From the NCBI RefSeq assembly GCF_012927645.1, contig NZ_JABBMT010000007.1, positions 1 to 64,000 on the forward strand: DNA of 64,000 nt, given 5' to 3'. Source of the stretch: Pseudoalteromonas arctica. Lineage in GTDB: Bacteria; Pseudomonadota; Gammaproteobacteria; Enterobacterales; Alteromonadaceae. Under the pieces are notes generated by a model. That model made no database searches, was not told the DNA's origin, and saw only the letters and a list, made by a program, of their open reading frames with translations. Positions 9,339-18,899 of the stretch are shown in pieces; the stretch's first letter is position 1; each line of letters begins with the position of its first letter. The position numbers were made by a program, and so were the translations under genes.

Positions 9339-10232
9339 CTATGCAAGATGAGTACGTGAGATCTCTTCATTGACCCAATGTAGTAATTGCTTTGTTGCTT
9401 TTGAAAGCACCTGATTTTGCCGCACAATGTAACCTAAACTGGTAGTTGGAAACTGTGGTAAGGCGGTGACGGTGGTGGTTAAATTTGCTTTACTGCGCAG
9501 TGAAAACTCAGGCACGATAGCAACACCAAATCCCGCTTCAGCCCAATCAATTTGCGCATCCACACTGCCCACTTCCATCACCCGATAATTTGGTAAGTTT
9601 AAAGATGGCAAGGCACTATCGAGCAAGTCTCGGGTTCGCGTATCATGGCCGAGTAAGATTAATGTTGGCGGCTCAGTCAGTGTAACATTGTTATCGTTTT
9701 TGGCCTGCTGCCATAACTTTAAATGATTACCTAATGCACACCATTTTATCTGCTGTAATTGCGTAAAATGCAGCGGCTCACTTTCTTTTTGGGCAATCAC
9801 AAACCCTAAATCAGCTTCAGCACTTTTAACCAATGCTGACGCTTGCGAAGACGTTGTATTGAGCAAAGTAAAGTCAATGCCAGGAAACTGGCGCTTAAAA
9901 AGCTGAAAAGGCTCAATCAACAATAAACGAGAAATTATATCACTGGCGGCAATTGTCAGTGTGCCTTGGCTGAGATCATTAATCGCATTTAAGTCAGATT
10001 GGCAAACCTGTAATTCCCATAAGGTTTTTTGTCCAGACTCTAATAGCCGTAAACCTGCTTGGGTCAAACTAAAAGGATTACGTTCTATCAGTTTAACCCG
10101 TGTCGTTTTTTCTAACTGCTTAATATGCAAGCTAACATTTGGCTGTGTCATATGCAGCGCATTGGCTGTTTTACCAAAGTGCTTTAACTCAGCCAATGTG
10201 ACAAAAGTTTTTAACCAGTGAATATCTAGCAT
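9339..10232 (-). CDS. LysR-family transcriptional regulator
   Basis: The 297-residue protein has an N-terminal winged helix-turn-helix (about 3-62, FVTLAELKHFGKTANALHMTQPNVSLHIKQLE) and a periplasmic-binding-protein-like effector domain (about 90-290). It is divergent from the adenylosuccinate synthetase gene, with 122 bp between them, the usual LysR layout, so it probably controls that gene. The AT-rich intergenic region contains a TTATCAAGATAATAA stretch (10272-10286) with internal dyad character that could be a T-N11-A-type site. The effector is not predictable. Confidence 0.9.
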   Translation of the reverse strand: MLDIHWLKTFVTLAELKHFGKTANALHMTQPNVSLHIKQLEKTTRVKLIERNPFSLTQAGLRLLESGQKTLWELQVCQSDLNAINDLSQGTLTIAASDIISRLLLIEPFQLFKRQFPGIDFTLLNTTSSQASALVKSAEADLGFVIAQKESEPLHFTQLQQIKWCALGNHLKLWQQAKNDNNVTLTEPPTLILLGHDTRTRDLLDSALPSLNLPNYRVMEVGSVDAQIDWAEAGFGVAIVPEFSLRSKANLTTTVTALPQFPTTSLGYIVRQNQVLSKATKQLLHWVNEEISRTHLA

Positions 10233-10354
10233 CTTTATGACCTTAATGGCGTGAAATCAATATGAAATTCTTATCAAGATAATAATTATAATTAATTTCT
10301 CTTATTTTAATAGACCGCATACCATATTCGTTCAATCAATTTGGAGATTAAATT

Positions 10355-11611
10355 ATGCCGTCAATTGTTGTTGTAGGTGCAAACTGGGGTGATGAAGGCA
10401 AAGGCCGTATCGTCGATTTTCTAGCTGAGAACGCATCTGCGAGCATTCGCTTTCAAGGTGGTAACAACGCCGGACATACTGTTGTGAATGACTTTGGCAA
10501 GTTTAAACTACACCAATTACCAAGCGGTATTTTTAATCCTGATTGTATTGCAGTACTAGGCCCTGGCATGGTGATAAGCCCTGCGGCATTAAGCGAAGAA
10601 ATAGCCGAAGTTAACGCCGCAGGTGTTAATGTAAAATTATGTATTTCTGATCGTGCAACGTTATGCTTACCATTACACGCCCTTGAAGATACCCTCGAGG
10701 AAGTGCGCTTAGGCGATGCCGCTTACGGCTCGACTCGTCAAGGAATTGCACCTGCATACGGCGATCGCGTAATGAAAAAAGGCATTTTAGTTGGTTGGCT
10801 AAATCAACCTGAGGTTTTATTAGAGCGCATTCAATTTATGCTTGATTGGAAAATGCCACAGCTAAAAGCCCTTTACCCAAGTTGTGATTATTCACAAACA
10901 GCAGAACAAATAACTCACTGGCTATTAGACGTCACCGCCCCTTGGCGTAAATTTATTTGTAATGTCACAGAGCCTTTAAAAGCCCTGCAAAAGCAAGATG
11001 CCAACTTATTGTTTGAAGCGCAACTAGGCGCAGGCCGCGATTTAGTTTACGGCGAATACCCGTATACTACATCATCAAACGTTACTGCCGCCTATGCAGG
11101 AATTGGCAGCGGGCTGCCAGCTTTGCACCCTGAGCGTGTTATCGCTGTGGCTAAATCATTTAGTTCATCTGTCGGTACAGGTACACTCGTTACCGCCATG
11201 GCAGAGCAAGACAGTTTTCGTGAAAGCGCGAACGAATATGGCGCAGTGACTGGCCGCCCACGTGACATGGGTTATTTTGATGCAGTTGCCACCCGTAACG
11301 GTGTTGAATTACAAGCAGCTACTGAAATCGCTTTAACCAAAATTGATTGCCTATCTGGCATGAAAGATTTAAAAATCTGCGTTGGTTATGCAGGCGATCA
11401 CAGCGAAAACCCTATTTGGCCACAAACAGCAGCTTTAACGCCAATCTATGAAAGCATGCCAGCGTGGGATGAAGATATTACCGGTTGTCGTACCTTCGAC
11501 AGCCTGCCTGCTGCCGCTCAGCACTATGTTGAACGCATCGAAGCACTGATGGGCGTACCTGTGAGTATGGTATCTGTAGGCCCTGAGCGTGAGCAAATGA
11601 TTATTCGCTAG
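10355..11611 (+). CDS. Divergent adenylosuccinate synthetase (second PurA type)
   Basis: The 418-residue protein is shorter than the 432 of E. coli PurA. The GTP/catalytic elements are kept: NWGDEGKG (catalytic Asp), NNAGHT (catalytic His), TKID (guanine specificity) and the aspartate loop GAVTGRPR with both key arginines. The IMP-side elements differ: GTTGRG is GSTRQG, FEGAQG is FEAQLG, and the ARRGLR partner-subunit motif is KKGILV. The family condenses IMP and aspartate using GTP, but the altered nucleotide pocket suggests another substrate or an altered preference. It sits next to a divergent LysR gene rather than in a purine operon, so it is likely a specialised paralog. purA proper is not in the window. 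Confidence 0.85.
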   Translation: MPSIVVVGANWGDEGKGRIVDFLAENASASIRFQGGNNAGHTVVNDFGKFKLHQLPSGIFNPDCIAVLGPGMVISPAALSEEIAEVNAAGVNVKLCISDRATLCLPLHALEDTLEEVRLGDAAYGSTRQGIAPAYGDRVMKKGILVGWLNQPEVLLERIQFMLDWKMPQLKALYPSCDYSQTAEQITHWLLDVTAPWRKFICNVTEPLKALQKQDANLLFEAQLGAGRDLVYGEYPYTTSSNVTAAYAGIGSGLPALHPERVIAVAKSFSSSVGTGTLVTAMAEQDSFRESANEYGAVTGRPRDMGYFDAVATRNGVELQAATEIALTKIDCLSGMKDLKICVGYAGDHSENPIWPQTAALTPIYESMPAWDEDITGCRTFDSLPAAAQHYVERIEALMGVPVSMVSVGPEREQMIIR

Positions 11612-11655
11612 ATTTATAGCATAGCGTTTTTTAATCGTTCAATTGCGCACGAAAA

Positions 11656-11682
11656 TATTGGGTTTCATTACGAAACCCAATA
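11656..11682. terminator. Hairpin between convergent purA-like and DUF3334 genes
   Basis: TATTGGGTTTC and GAAACCCAATA form a perfect 11-bp stem with a 5-base loop. There is no strong T run, but its place between two convergent genes suggests bidirectional termination. Confidence 0.65.
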
Positions 11683-11715
11683 GACCGTTTTAACTCGCCG
11701 CTCGATCAGAGTTGT

Positions 11716-12402
11716 TTAAAGCCCAAGCTCGGCCATAAAATCATCATCTGCATCACTCGCTTTTGCATCATCAGCAGCTTTTTGTTTTTCTGCTTTATGC
11801 TTTGCTTCGTTTTCAATGATGTCATCTGGGTCAATAGCTTCAGCAATATCAAAATCGTGTAGCTTAATGAACTCTGTTTTATCCATTGCTAATTCTAAAT
11901 AAAAGATATTTTGTTTACTGGTGGTAAATGTCACGCGCCGCGCTTGTGGTCTATCCATCGTGGTATCAACAGATATTTGCACCTGCTTGTTGATAGCCAT
12001 CATCTTAGGTTGATTTTGAGTAATTGAAGTATGTAACTGCTCGCGTACCTTTGAAGTAAAATCACCCACAATCTGGTTCATCAATTCACCGAGTACATTT
12101 GATACATCGTCAGATAAATGACTGTGCGCAATCTCGTCTTCAGGCATCCCCATACTGCGCATATAATCGTGATAAATTTCCATTGCCGCTTGCGAGGTGA
12201 AATTAGTAATTACCAATCCGGTAAATCCGCCATCAAATAATACAAAACAACCGATATCAGGACGCATACAGGTGCGGGTTATTTTTTGTACCATTGCTGA
12301 GTAGCTAATGCTATTACCACTTGCAGATGACAATACACTTGTTACAGAATGACAAAGGGTTGCCAATATATCATCTGTGCTGATCACTTTACTTTTGCTC
12401 AT
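11716..12402 (-). CDS. DUF3334 family protein (CheX/chemotaxis-phosphatase-like fold)
   Basis: The 228-residue protein matches the DUF3334 pattern: an N-terminal SISYSAMVQKITRTCMRPDIGCF region, a central DVSNVLGELMNQIVGDF segment that resembles the CheX/CheC signature (E..N...G), and a charged Ala/Lys/Asp-rich tail ending FMAELGL. It is probably cytoplasmic. Function is unknown; the similarity to CheX is my reading of the central helix and would need a structure comparison. Confidence 0.8.
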   Translation of the reverse strand: MSKSKVISTDDILATLCHSVTSVLSSASGNSISYSAMVQKITRTCMRPDIGCFVLFDGGFTGLVITNFTSQAAMEIYHDYMRSMGMPEDEIAHSHLSDDVSNVLGELMNQIVGDFTSKVREQLHTSITQNQPKMMAINKQVQISVDTTMDRPQARRVTFTTSKQNIFYLELAMDKTEFIKLHDFDIAEAIDPDDIIENEAKHKAEKQKAADDAKASDADDDFMAELGL

Positions 12403-12517
12403 AAACTTCTCTTTTCTTACTTGTTATTCATTATTCTAGCCAAGCTACTGAAATTATCACTGACTATCCAGCATAAAATGCTAAAATAGCTCTATTATTT
12501 TTCAAGAGACTGTTTGT

Positions 12518-13243
12518 GTGAACATAAAAGACAGCATTTATGCCACTGAGCAAGCGGTTAAAGACTTTAGCTTTGACCAACATGTAGTAGAAGTTTTCCC
12601 CGATATGATCCAGCGCTCAGTACCGGGTTATGCCACCATTGTTAGTACGATGGGGAAATTGGCCGGTGAATACGCGCAAAGTAATTCAAACCTGTATGAT
12701 TTAGGCTGCTCCCTTGGTGCAGTAACATTAAGCATGCGCCGTAATATCCGCACTGATAATTGCCATATTATTGCCGTTGATAATTCACAAGCCATGGTAG
12801 AGCGCTGTAAATTACATTTACACGGCTTTCGCTCAGAAGTCCCCGTTACGGTGACGCTTGGTGATATTAACGAGCTTAATATTGAGAATGCTTCGGTAGT
12901 GGCGATGAACTTTACTCTTCAGTTTATACCGCCCGCACAACGTCACGCCGTGCTTGAAAAAATTTACGCTAACTTAAAACCTGGTGGTGTATTACTGCTA
13001 AGTGAAAAAGTCAAAGGCGAAAACGAGCAGTGTGATAATTTGCTGATTGATTTACACCACGATTTTAAACGCCACAATGGTTATTCTGAATTAGAAATTA
13101 GCCAAAAACGTACCGCCATTGAGAATGTAATGCGCCCAGATACTTTAAATGCTCACCTTTCTCGACTTACCGATATTGGCTTTAGTCAAACCCAAGTGTG
13201 GTATCAATGTTTTAATTTTTGCTCACTGGTAGCAATCAAGTAA
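12518..13243 (+). CDS. cmoA: Carboxy-S-adenosyl-L-methionine synthase
   Basis: The 241-residue class I methyltransferase-fold protein has [13 protein letters not shown] (SAM-binding loop near 61-73) and [12 protein letters not shown]. CmoA turns SAM and prephenate into carboxy-SAM, which CmoB uses on wobble U34 of tRNA. GTG is the likely start codon; E. coli CmoA has 247 residues. The stop is followed after 20 bases by cmoB, forming the standard pair. Confidence 0.96.
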   Translation: MNIKDSIYATEQAVKDFSFDQHVVEVFPDMIQRSVPGYATIVSTMGKLAGEYAQSNSNLYDLGCSLGAVTLSMRRNIRTDNCHIIAVDNSQAMVERCKLHLHGFRSEVPVTVTLGDINELNIENASVVAMNFTLQFIPPAQRHAVLEKIYANLKPGGVLLLSEKVKGENEQCDNLLIDLHHDFKRHNGYSELEISQKRTAIENVMRPDTLNAHLSRLTDIGFSQTQVWYQCFNFCSLVAIK

Positions 13244-13263
13244 CAACTATAAAGAGTAATTCA

Positions 13264-14232
13264 ATGTCTCAATGGTTTAATCAATTTTACGCCGCAATCG
13301 CACAAAGTCCGCTAAGTCACTGGCTGGAAACGCTACCGAGCCAATTAAAACACTGGCAATTAGAGGCCAGTCATGGTGATTTACCGAAATGGCAGAAAGT
13401 GTTAAAAAACTTGCCTGAAGTGGCGACCAAACACGTCAATATTATCGACAAAGTTGAAATTGGTGCCCCAGGCGAAATGACCGACGGCGAGCAAAAGCAA
13501 ACCATTCACTTATTAAAACGCATGATGCCGTGGCGTAAAGGCCCTTTTAGCCTACACGGTATTGAAATTGATACTGAATGGCGCAGCGATTGGAAGTGGG
13601 ATCGTTTATTACCGCATATTGAGCCACTAAAAGGCCGCACGGTTTTAGACATCGGCTGTGGCTCTGGCTATCACTTATGGCGGATGCGCGGTGAAGGCGC
13701 TGAGTTTGTGGTGGGTATTGATCCGTCTGATTTATTTTTATGTCAGTTTCAAGCCATCAAGCACTTTAACCCAGATGAAAACGTGCATTTATTACCGCTT
13801 GGTGTTGAAGCCCTGCCTGAGTTAAAAGCCTTTGATACGGTGTTTTCGATGGGGGTACTTTATCATCGCCGCTCACCTATCGACTTTTTAGCGCAATTAA
13901 AAGCGCAACTTCGCCCAGGTGGTGAATTAATACTTGAAACCTTAGTCATTGAAGGCGATGAAAGCACAGTACTCGTGCCGACAGACCGTTATGCGAAAAT
14001 GCGCAACGTGTGGTTTATTCCAAGCACCGCCGCGTTAAAACTCTGGATGGAACGTGTTGGTTTTAAAGACGTGCAAATAAAAGACTGTGCAATCACCACA
14101 CTTGAAGAACAACGTAAATCCGATTGGATGGAAAACGAATCGCTTATCGACTTTTTAGATCCAAACGATACAAGTAAAACAATTGAAGGCTACCCAGCCC
14201 CCTTGCGTGCGATCCTGACTGCAAAGGCTTAA
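13264..14232 (+). CDS. cmoB: tRNA U34 carboxymethyltransferase
   Basis: The 322-residue protein from the ATG at 13264 ([14 protein letters not shown]) matches the family length of 323; a longer frame from 13219 would overlap cmoA and is rejected. The SAM motif is [14 protein letters not shown] (near 125-138) and [12 protein letters not shown] follows near 198. It transfers the carboxymethyl group from carboxy-SAM to 5-hydroxyuridine, giving cmo5U34 in tRNAs that read fourfold-degenerate codons. A hairpin at 14253-14277 follows the gene. Confidence 0.97.
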   Translation: MSQWFNQFYAAIAQSPLSHWLETLPSQLKHWQLEASHGDLPKWQKVLKNLPEVATKHVNIIDKVEIGAPGEMTDGEQKQTIHLLKRMMPWRKGPFSLHGIEIDTEWRSDWKWDRLLPHIEPLKGRTVLDIGCGSGYHLWRMRGEGAEFVVGIDPSDLFLCQFQAIKHFNPDENVHLLPLGVEALPELKAFDTVFSMGVLYHRRSPIDFLAQLKAQLRPGGELILETLVIEGDESTVLVPTDRYAKMRNVWFIPSTAALKLWMERVGFKDVQIKDCAITTLEEQRKSDWMENESLIDFLDPNDTSKTIEGYPAPLRAILTAKA

Positions 14233-14252
14233 TACAAAAGGGACTAAGTTTT

Positions 14253-14277
14253 AGGTGCTAGGAACTACCTAGCACTT
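14253..14277 (+). terminator. Hairpin downstream of cmoB
   Basis: AGGTGCTAGG and CCTAGCACTT pair over 10 bp (one G-T) around the loop AACTA. The T run is weak, so termination is probable but not certain. Confidence 0.5.
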
Positions 14278-14431
14278 ATTACCTAAGCCTATTATTCATG
14301 ATGCGGACAAGTGTCCTTGTCAATAATGTTAAAATTATATTTGAACTAGCCGCGACCTTGCAATTGTTGTAAAATACGCACGTTTCTAAGCATACACATG
14401 CAAAACCATGCAACTTTTTTGAGGAAATCCT

Positions 14432-15484
14432 GTGAGCGAACAAAAACAGTCTCTAAGTTATAAAGACGCGGGCGTAGATATCGATGCCGGTAACGCACTA
14501 GTTGAGCGTATTAAAGGCGTAGTTAAAAAAACCCGTCGTCCTGAAGTTATGGGCGGAATTGGTGGCTTTGGCGCACTTTGCGAAATCCCAGCTGGTTATA
14601 AGCAACCAGTACTTGTTGCAGGCACTGATGGTGTTGGTACTAAGCTGCGCTTAGCTATCGACCTTAAAAAACACGATACTGTAGGTATCGATTTAGTTGC
14701 AATGTGTGTAAATGACCTTATCGTTCAAGGTGCTGAGCCATTATTTTTCCTAGATTATTATGCAACCGGCAAGCTTGATGTTGATACTGCCGCAGACGTA
14801 GTAACAGGCATTGGTAAAGGCTGTGAGCTCTCAGGCTGTGCGTTAATCGGTGGCGAAACTGCTGAAATGCCGGGTATGTACGAAGGTGAAGATTACGACA
14901 TGGCTGGTTTTTGTACTGGCGTAGTTGAAAAAGCCAATATCATTGACGGCACAAAAGTAGCTGCGGGTGATCAACTAATCGCACTTGCATCAAGCGGCCC
15001 GCATTCAAATGGTTTCTCTTTAATTCGTAAAGTACTTGAAGTATCAAATGCTGATACAAGTGCAGAGTTTGAAGGCAAAACATTAGGCGAAACTCTACTG
15101 GAACCAACACGTATTTACGTTAAACCATTACTTGAGCTATTCAAGCAAGTAGATGTACATGCTCTTTCGCATATTACTGGTGGCGGCTTTTGGGAAAACA
15201 TCCCACGCGTATTACCTGAATCTGCAAAAGCAGTAGTTAAAGGTGATAGCTGGCAGTGGCCTGGTATTTTCAATTGGTTACAAGAAAACGGTAACATCAC
15301 CACCCACGAAATGTACCGCACATTTAACTGTGGTGTAGGTATGGTATTGGTTGTGCCTGCTAACAAACTTGAGCAAAGCTTAACGATTTTAAAAGACCTT
15401 GGCGAAAACGCTTGGCATCTTGGTGAGATCCATAATGCAAAAGCTGACGAAGAGCAAGTAGAAATCCTAGGCGGCCGTGATTAA
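14432..15484 (+). CDS. purM: Phosphoribosylformylglycinamidine cyclo-ligase
   Basis: This 350-residue protein is AIR synthetase, the fifth step of purine synthesis, making aminoimidazole ribotide from FGAM with ATP. It has the typical [14 protein letters not shown]-terminus, GTDGVGTKL (residues 63-71), the [14 protein letters not shown] segment and [20 protein letters not shown] start with AGGAA upstream. The stop overlaps the purN start (TAATG), so the two are translationally coupled. E. coli PurM is 345 residues. Confidence 0.98.
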   Translation: MSEQKQSLSYKDAGVDIDAGNALVERIKGVVKKTRRPEVMGGIGGFGALCEIPAGYKQPVLVAGTDGVGTKLRLAIDLKKHDTVGIDLVAMCVNDLIVQGAEPLFFLDYYATGKLDVDTAADVVTGIGKGCELSGCALIGGETAEMPGMYEGEDYDMAGFCTGVVEKANIIDGTKVAAGDQLIALASSGPHSNGFSLIRKVLEVSNADTSAEFEGKTLGETLLEPTRIYVKPLLELFKQVDVHALSHITGGGFWENIPRVLPESAKAVVKGDSWQWPGIFNWLQENGNITTHEMYRTFNCGVGMVLVVPANKLEQSLTILKDLGENAWHLGEIHNAKADEEQVEILGGRD

Positions 15485-16131
15485 TGGCCCCTGCTCGTCT
15501 AGTAGTCTTAATTTCAGGTAGTGGCTCTAATTTACAAGCCATCATTGACGCCTGTAATAACGGCGAGATAAATGCAAACATAGCGGCTGTTATTAGTAAT
15601 AAAGCAGATGCTTATGGCCTTGAGCGAGCAAAGCAAGCAGGCATTGCAACAGCAGTGCTTAGCCATAAAGATTTTGACTCGCGCGAAGCCTACGATGCCC
15701 AGTTAATGAACGTTATTGATTCTTTTGTACCAAATCTAGTTGTATTAGCTGGGTTTATGCGTATTCTTACTCCTAACTTAGTGCAAAAATTTAAAGGAAA
15801 AATGTTGAACATTCATCCTTCTTTGTTGCCTAAGTACCAGGGGCTGAATACCCACCAAAGAGCAATTGATGCAAAAGATGACATTCATGGCGTAAGTGTG
15901 CATTTTGTTACTGAAGAATTAGACGGTGGTCCTGTCATTCTTCAAGCCAAAGTACCCGTGCTGGCAGATGATACAGCTGACACATTAGCAAAACGCGTGC
16001 ATGCGCAAGAGCATATAATTTACCCTTTGGTGGTCAAGTGGTTCAGTGAACAACGACTTACTATGGAAGCAGATTATGCAGTTCTTGACAAAAAACAACT
16101 TCCTGCACACGGCGCGCACTACCCAGAATAA
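15484..16131 (+). CDS. purN: Phosphoribosylglycinamide formyltransferase
   Basis: The 215-residue GAR transformylase transfers formyl from 10-formyl-THF to GAR. LISGSGSNLQAIIDAC lies near the N-terminus, then AGFMRILTP, the folate-site signature NIHPSLLPKYQG (near 108-119) and the catalytic Asp in the ELDGGPVI region. It overlaps purM by one base. The next gene begins inside its 3' end. Confidence 0.97.
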   Translation: MAPARLVVLISGSGSNLQAIIDACNNGEINANIAAVISNKADAYGLERAKQAGIATAVLSHKDFDSREAYDAQLMNVIDSFVPNLVVLAGFMRILTPNLVQKFKGKMLNIHPSLLPKYQGLNTHQRAIDAKDDIHGVSVHFVTEELDGGPVILQAKVPVLADDTADTLAKRVHAQEHIIYPLVVKWFSEQRLTMEADYAVLDKKQLPAHGAHYPE

Positions 16132-16882
16132 AAAACTAAGTGCCTTGCTATTGTGTGCGGGCACTTTATTACTTCCTACTAGTTTAATTGCTGGTGAACT
16201 TACTCAATTTGAAGCTAACTATGATATTTTGCGAAAAGGCGAAAACCATGGTCAAGGCGTACGTACACTAAAAAAACTCGCCGATAACAGCTACCAAGTT
16301 AGCTACCACAGTGATATTGAGTGGATGATCTTCTCAGATTCACGCAAAGAAACATCAAACTTTACCTTCAGCGACAAAAAAATCACACCTGTTAGCTACA
16401 GTATGATCCGTACAGGCACGGGCCCTGATAAAGAATACACACTACAATTTGATAGCACTAAAAAGCTCGTTAATAGTAGTGAAAGTAAATATCCAATAGA
16501 ATGTGAATGGTCTGAGCAGTTTCAAGACTCAATTTCATATCAAGTACAAGTACGTGAAGAGTTAAAAATGGGTAAAACGAGCTTTTCATATCCACTTGTT
16601 GATAAGAAAGGCAACTGCCGCGACTATAATTTTGAAGTTGTTGGCACAGAAATGATTTCACTGCCTATAGGTAATATCGAAGCAATTAAAGTAAAACGTT
16701 TATATGATAACGATAAACGTCAAGCCCTTGCTTGGTTTGCGCCTGAAATGGATTACATGCTCGTCAGAATGTGGAAGGGCGAAAAAGGGGTAGAACAATT
16801 TGAAGTGCAAATGAAGTCTTTCACCGTCACCAGCCCTGTTGCTGTTCCAGAAGCTGTAAAAAGCGAAACAGCCCCAGAGTAA
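16076..16882 (+). CDS. DUF3108 family exported protein
   Basis: From the ATG at 16076 (GGAAG eight bases upstream) the product is 268 residues and starts inside the end of purN, a 56-base overlap. A signal peptide is visible at about residues 18-40 (KLSALLLCAGTLLLPTSLIAG). The mature part, starting LTQFEANYDILRKGENHG, is typical of DUF3108 beta-rich periplasmic proteins (REELKMGKTSFSYPLVDKKG, then IEAIKVKRLY). The family has no settled function and often follows purN in this group. Confidence 0.85.
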   Translation: MQFLTKNNFLHTARTTQNKKLSALLLCAGTLLLPTSLIAGELTQFEANYDILRKGENHGQGVRTLKKLADNSYQVSYHSDIEWMIFSDSRKETSNFTFSDKKITPVSYSMIRTGTGPDKEYTLQFDSTKKLVNSSESKYPIECEWSEQFQDSISYQVQVREELKMGKTSFSYPLVDKKGNCRDYNFEVVGTEMISLPIGNIEAIKVKRLYDNDKRQALAWFAPEMDYMLVRMWKGEKGVEQFEVQMKSFTVTSPVAVPEAVKSETAPE

Positions 16883-16903
16883 ATTTGTTTCCTACATAAA
16901 ATG

Positions 16904-16940
16904 AAAGGCTCAAGTATGACGATCATAACTTGGGCTTTTC
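16904..16940. terminator. Hairpin terminator between DUF3108 and glutamine amidotransferase genes
   Basis: AAGGCTCAAGT-ATGA pairs with TCATAACTTGGGCTT and is followed by a T run on the plus strand and preceded by A-rich sequence. It lies between convergent genes. Confidence 0.7.
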
Positions 16941-17008
16941 AGTTTATGAGTTATTAATAAATCAATACGTTAAAACTGCCCGTTGGGTTTCGTTATACTC
17001 TACCCAAC

Positions 17009-17773
17009 CTAAATTAATTCCCCCATTTTAAACAACGTAAACTCACCTGGTTCCATTTTTTGCCAACGCTCATCGTGGGTCAGTGGTCGAGTAGCGATCA
17101 CCGTTACCACATCATTTGGCGTAGTTTCTTGTTGAAAATCTACCACCATGTCAGCATCAATCAAGGTAGCTTTACCAAATGGCGCACGGCGGGTGATCCA
17201 ATGCAAATTATTAGTACAATACGCTAACACAAACACGCCATCGGTTAATAACATATTAAATACGCCTTTATCACGTAATGTGTGTGCAAGCTTTGCCGCA
17301 TAACGAAACACCGACGCCATATTTGCTGGGCGCTTTGGGTATTTTTCACGAATTTTATCGAGTAACCAACAAAACGCCAGTTCACTATCAGTGCTACCAA
17401 CAGGTCGATAATATTCAGGCTTTAAATCATGATAATTAGAAAGCTGCCCATTGTGTGCGTAAGTGATCTCTCTGCCCCACAACTCACGGGTAAACGGATG
17501 CGTATTTTCAAGGCAGACACGGCCACGATTACCTTGGCGAATATGGCTAATCACCGAGACACTTTTAATTGGGTACGCTTTAACTAATTTAGCAATCTCA
17601 GACTGACAGCTAGGCTCAGGATCTTTAAAAGTACGACACCCCTTCCCTTCATAAAAAGTAATACCCCAGCCATCTTTATGTGGACCCGTGTTGCCACCGC
17701 GCTCTAGTAAGCCTGAAAAACTAAAACAAATATCTGTCGGCACATTCGCCGACATGCCAAGCAATTCACACAT
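17009..17773 (-). CDS. Class II glutamine amidotransferase (YafJ-like); prophage target gene
   Basis: The 254-residue protein begins MCELLGMSANVPTD, with Cys2 as the N-terminal nucleophile of the class II (Ntn) amidotransferases. HIRQGNRGRVCLENTHPF and ITYAHNGQLSNY are the conserved substrate-loop blocks. YafJ-type proteins lack the partner synthase domain and their substrate is unclear. The prophage inserted at the first codons: the 44-bp attL repeat covers the first eight codons and the leader. The coding sequence is restored, but everything upstream of 17,794 is now phage DNA, so its promoter must be phage-supplied or lost. Confidence 0.93.
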   Translation of the reverse strand: MCELLGMSANVPTDICFSFSGLLERGGNTGPHKDGWGITFYEGKGCRTFKDPEPSCQSEIAKLVKAYPIKSVSVISHIRQGNRGRVCLENTHPFTRELWGREITYAHNGQLSNYHDLKPEYYRPVGSTDSELAFCWLLDKIREKYPKRPANMASVFRYAAKLAHTLRDKGVFNMLLTDGVFVLAYCTNNLHWITRRAPFGKATLIDADMVVDFQQETTPNDVVTVIATRPLTHDERWQKMEPGEFTLFKMGELI

Positions 17774-17794
17774 AAAATAAATTAACCTTTAAAA
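17751..17794. other. attL core repeat
   Basis: The repeat begins GACATGCCAAGCAATTCACA and continues into the AT-rich leader of the amidotransferase gene. It is identical to 52982-53025 except for one T/C difference at 17765/52996. The host gene start lies inside it, which tells which side is chromosome. Confidence 0.85.
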
Positions 17795-17835
17795 TCATAT
17801 ATATAAAATAAAAATTGAAATACCTTATTGCTATT

Positions 17836-17858
17836 GGTCACAGTTTTGGTCGCAGTTT
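17836..17858. other. Putative integrase arm-type sites, left end
   Basis: Two direct copies of the 11-mer GGTC(A/G)CAGTTT (17836-17846 and 17848-17858), 12-bp period. The same double unit is found at the right end beside the integrase gene (52848-52870). Paired repeats at both prophage ends are the usual form of integrase arm sites; this is inference. Confidence 0.7.
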
Positions 17859-17945
17859 GGTTTCTGTAACGCTAAATTTCAATTATTTTTTTTAAATTCA
17901 ATACGGGCATTGTTAAACACGGTAAGCGGGTTGGCAAGCATTACA

Positions 17946-18899
17946 TTATTCTACGATTGGCTCTAATGTGCTTTTTAGGCTGCTGGCTGTTGATTTATGG
18001 CCTGTAAATTCGCCTTGTGTAATTGGTGGCCCTGCGCCTTGGTCTTTATGGCCGTGGGTTTCTAGGCTTTGGTTTATGTCTTTTACTAGGGTAATTAAAT
18101 CAAGGAGTACTTGAGCCACGTTTACTGAACTATCCCCAAGCCACACCGTTGCACCTTCGACCTTTGCAAGTTCAGTGGCTTTGGCGTGTAGGGTTTTGAG
18201 TGTGGTTAGGCTCATGTTTTCGGTGGCTTCAATATCGACCTGCTTTTTACTGCCGAGTAATAGCCCTTCTAAAGCGACGATTAATGCTTTTTCACCCACC
18301 ACTGTTTTTAAGGCGCCCATTACTTCGGTGATTTGGTTGCCATCTATTTTTGTAACGTCGTGAGTGTCTATGCTGCAGGTGCGTTCGTGGTAGTTTTGTT
18401 CGCTTTTGCGTGCTGTTGTTTTGCTCGTGTCACTAGTTTGGGTTATATCGCCATCTGTGGTTAGGTGCCAATTGCCGTCGCGCCCTTGTAGTTTGCTACG
18501 GTTATCTTGTTGCAAGGTTACGTCTGTGCGTTTGTGTTCTGGCACTAAGCTTTGCCATGGTAATAAGCTGGTGATCACAGGATGGCTGTTTAGGCCGTCG
18601 ATATATTGTATTAAACAGTGCATTCCTGGCATGGGTTCGTTTAATAAACCATGATCGGATGATTGTCCTGTGCCGAGTGTGACTTGCTGAAATACGGGCA
18701 CGGCTAATGGCTCGCCTGTTATCGGATTTAATAGCTGTACGTCGGCGGCTTTTAGCGGCCTGAATGGGGTGCTGATGGCTGCGTCGTCACTTGGTAAGTC
18801 ATATATTTTTTCTATACGCGCTAACTGTGGCAGGTGTTTACGCTCGTTTAGTTCTGGGAAGTAGCGCTGTATTAAGCGTTTAATGGCTTGTTTGACCAT
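17946..18899 (-). CDS. Phage baseplate assembly protein V-like (tail spike hub)
   Basis: The 317-residue protein has an N-terminal part with an OB-like segment (about 40-110, PFRPLKAADVQLLNPITGEP, then GMHCLIQYIDGLNSHP) and a central region of repeating beta-strands (DGNWHLTTDGDITQTSD onwards) expected to form a triple-stranded spike. It resembles gpV of P2 and gp45 of Mu. It ends HGHKDQGAGPPITQGEFTGH; a similar His/Pro-rich segment is common in phage spike proteins. It lies last in the tail operon and overlaps the upstream hub gene by 28 bases. Confidence 0.8.
   Translation of the reverse strand: MVKQAIKRLIQRYFPELNERKHLPQLARIEKIYDLPSDDAAISTPFRPLKAADVQLLNPITGEPLAVPVFQQVTLGTGQSSDHGLLNEPMPGMHCLIQYIDGLNSHPVITSLLPWQSLVPEHKRTDVTLQQDNRSKLQGRDGNWHLTTDGDITQTSDTSKTTARKSEQNYHERTCSIDTHDVTKIDGNQITEVMGALKTVVGEKALIVALEGLLLGSKKQVDIEATENMSLTTLKTLHAKATELAKVEGATVWLGDSSVNVAQVLLDLITLVKDINQSLETHGHKDQGAGPPITQGEFTGHKSTASSLKSTLEPIVE

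Noticed and set aside
14360..14400. Possible PurR box before purM (ACGCACGTTT)
   Set aside because: Does not align with the 16-bp PurR consensus without a gap; not strong enough to list.
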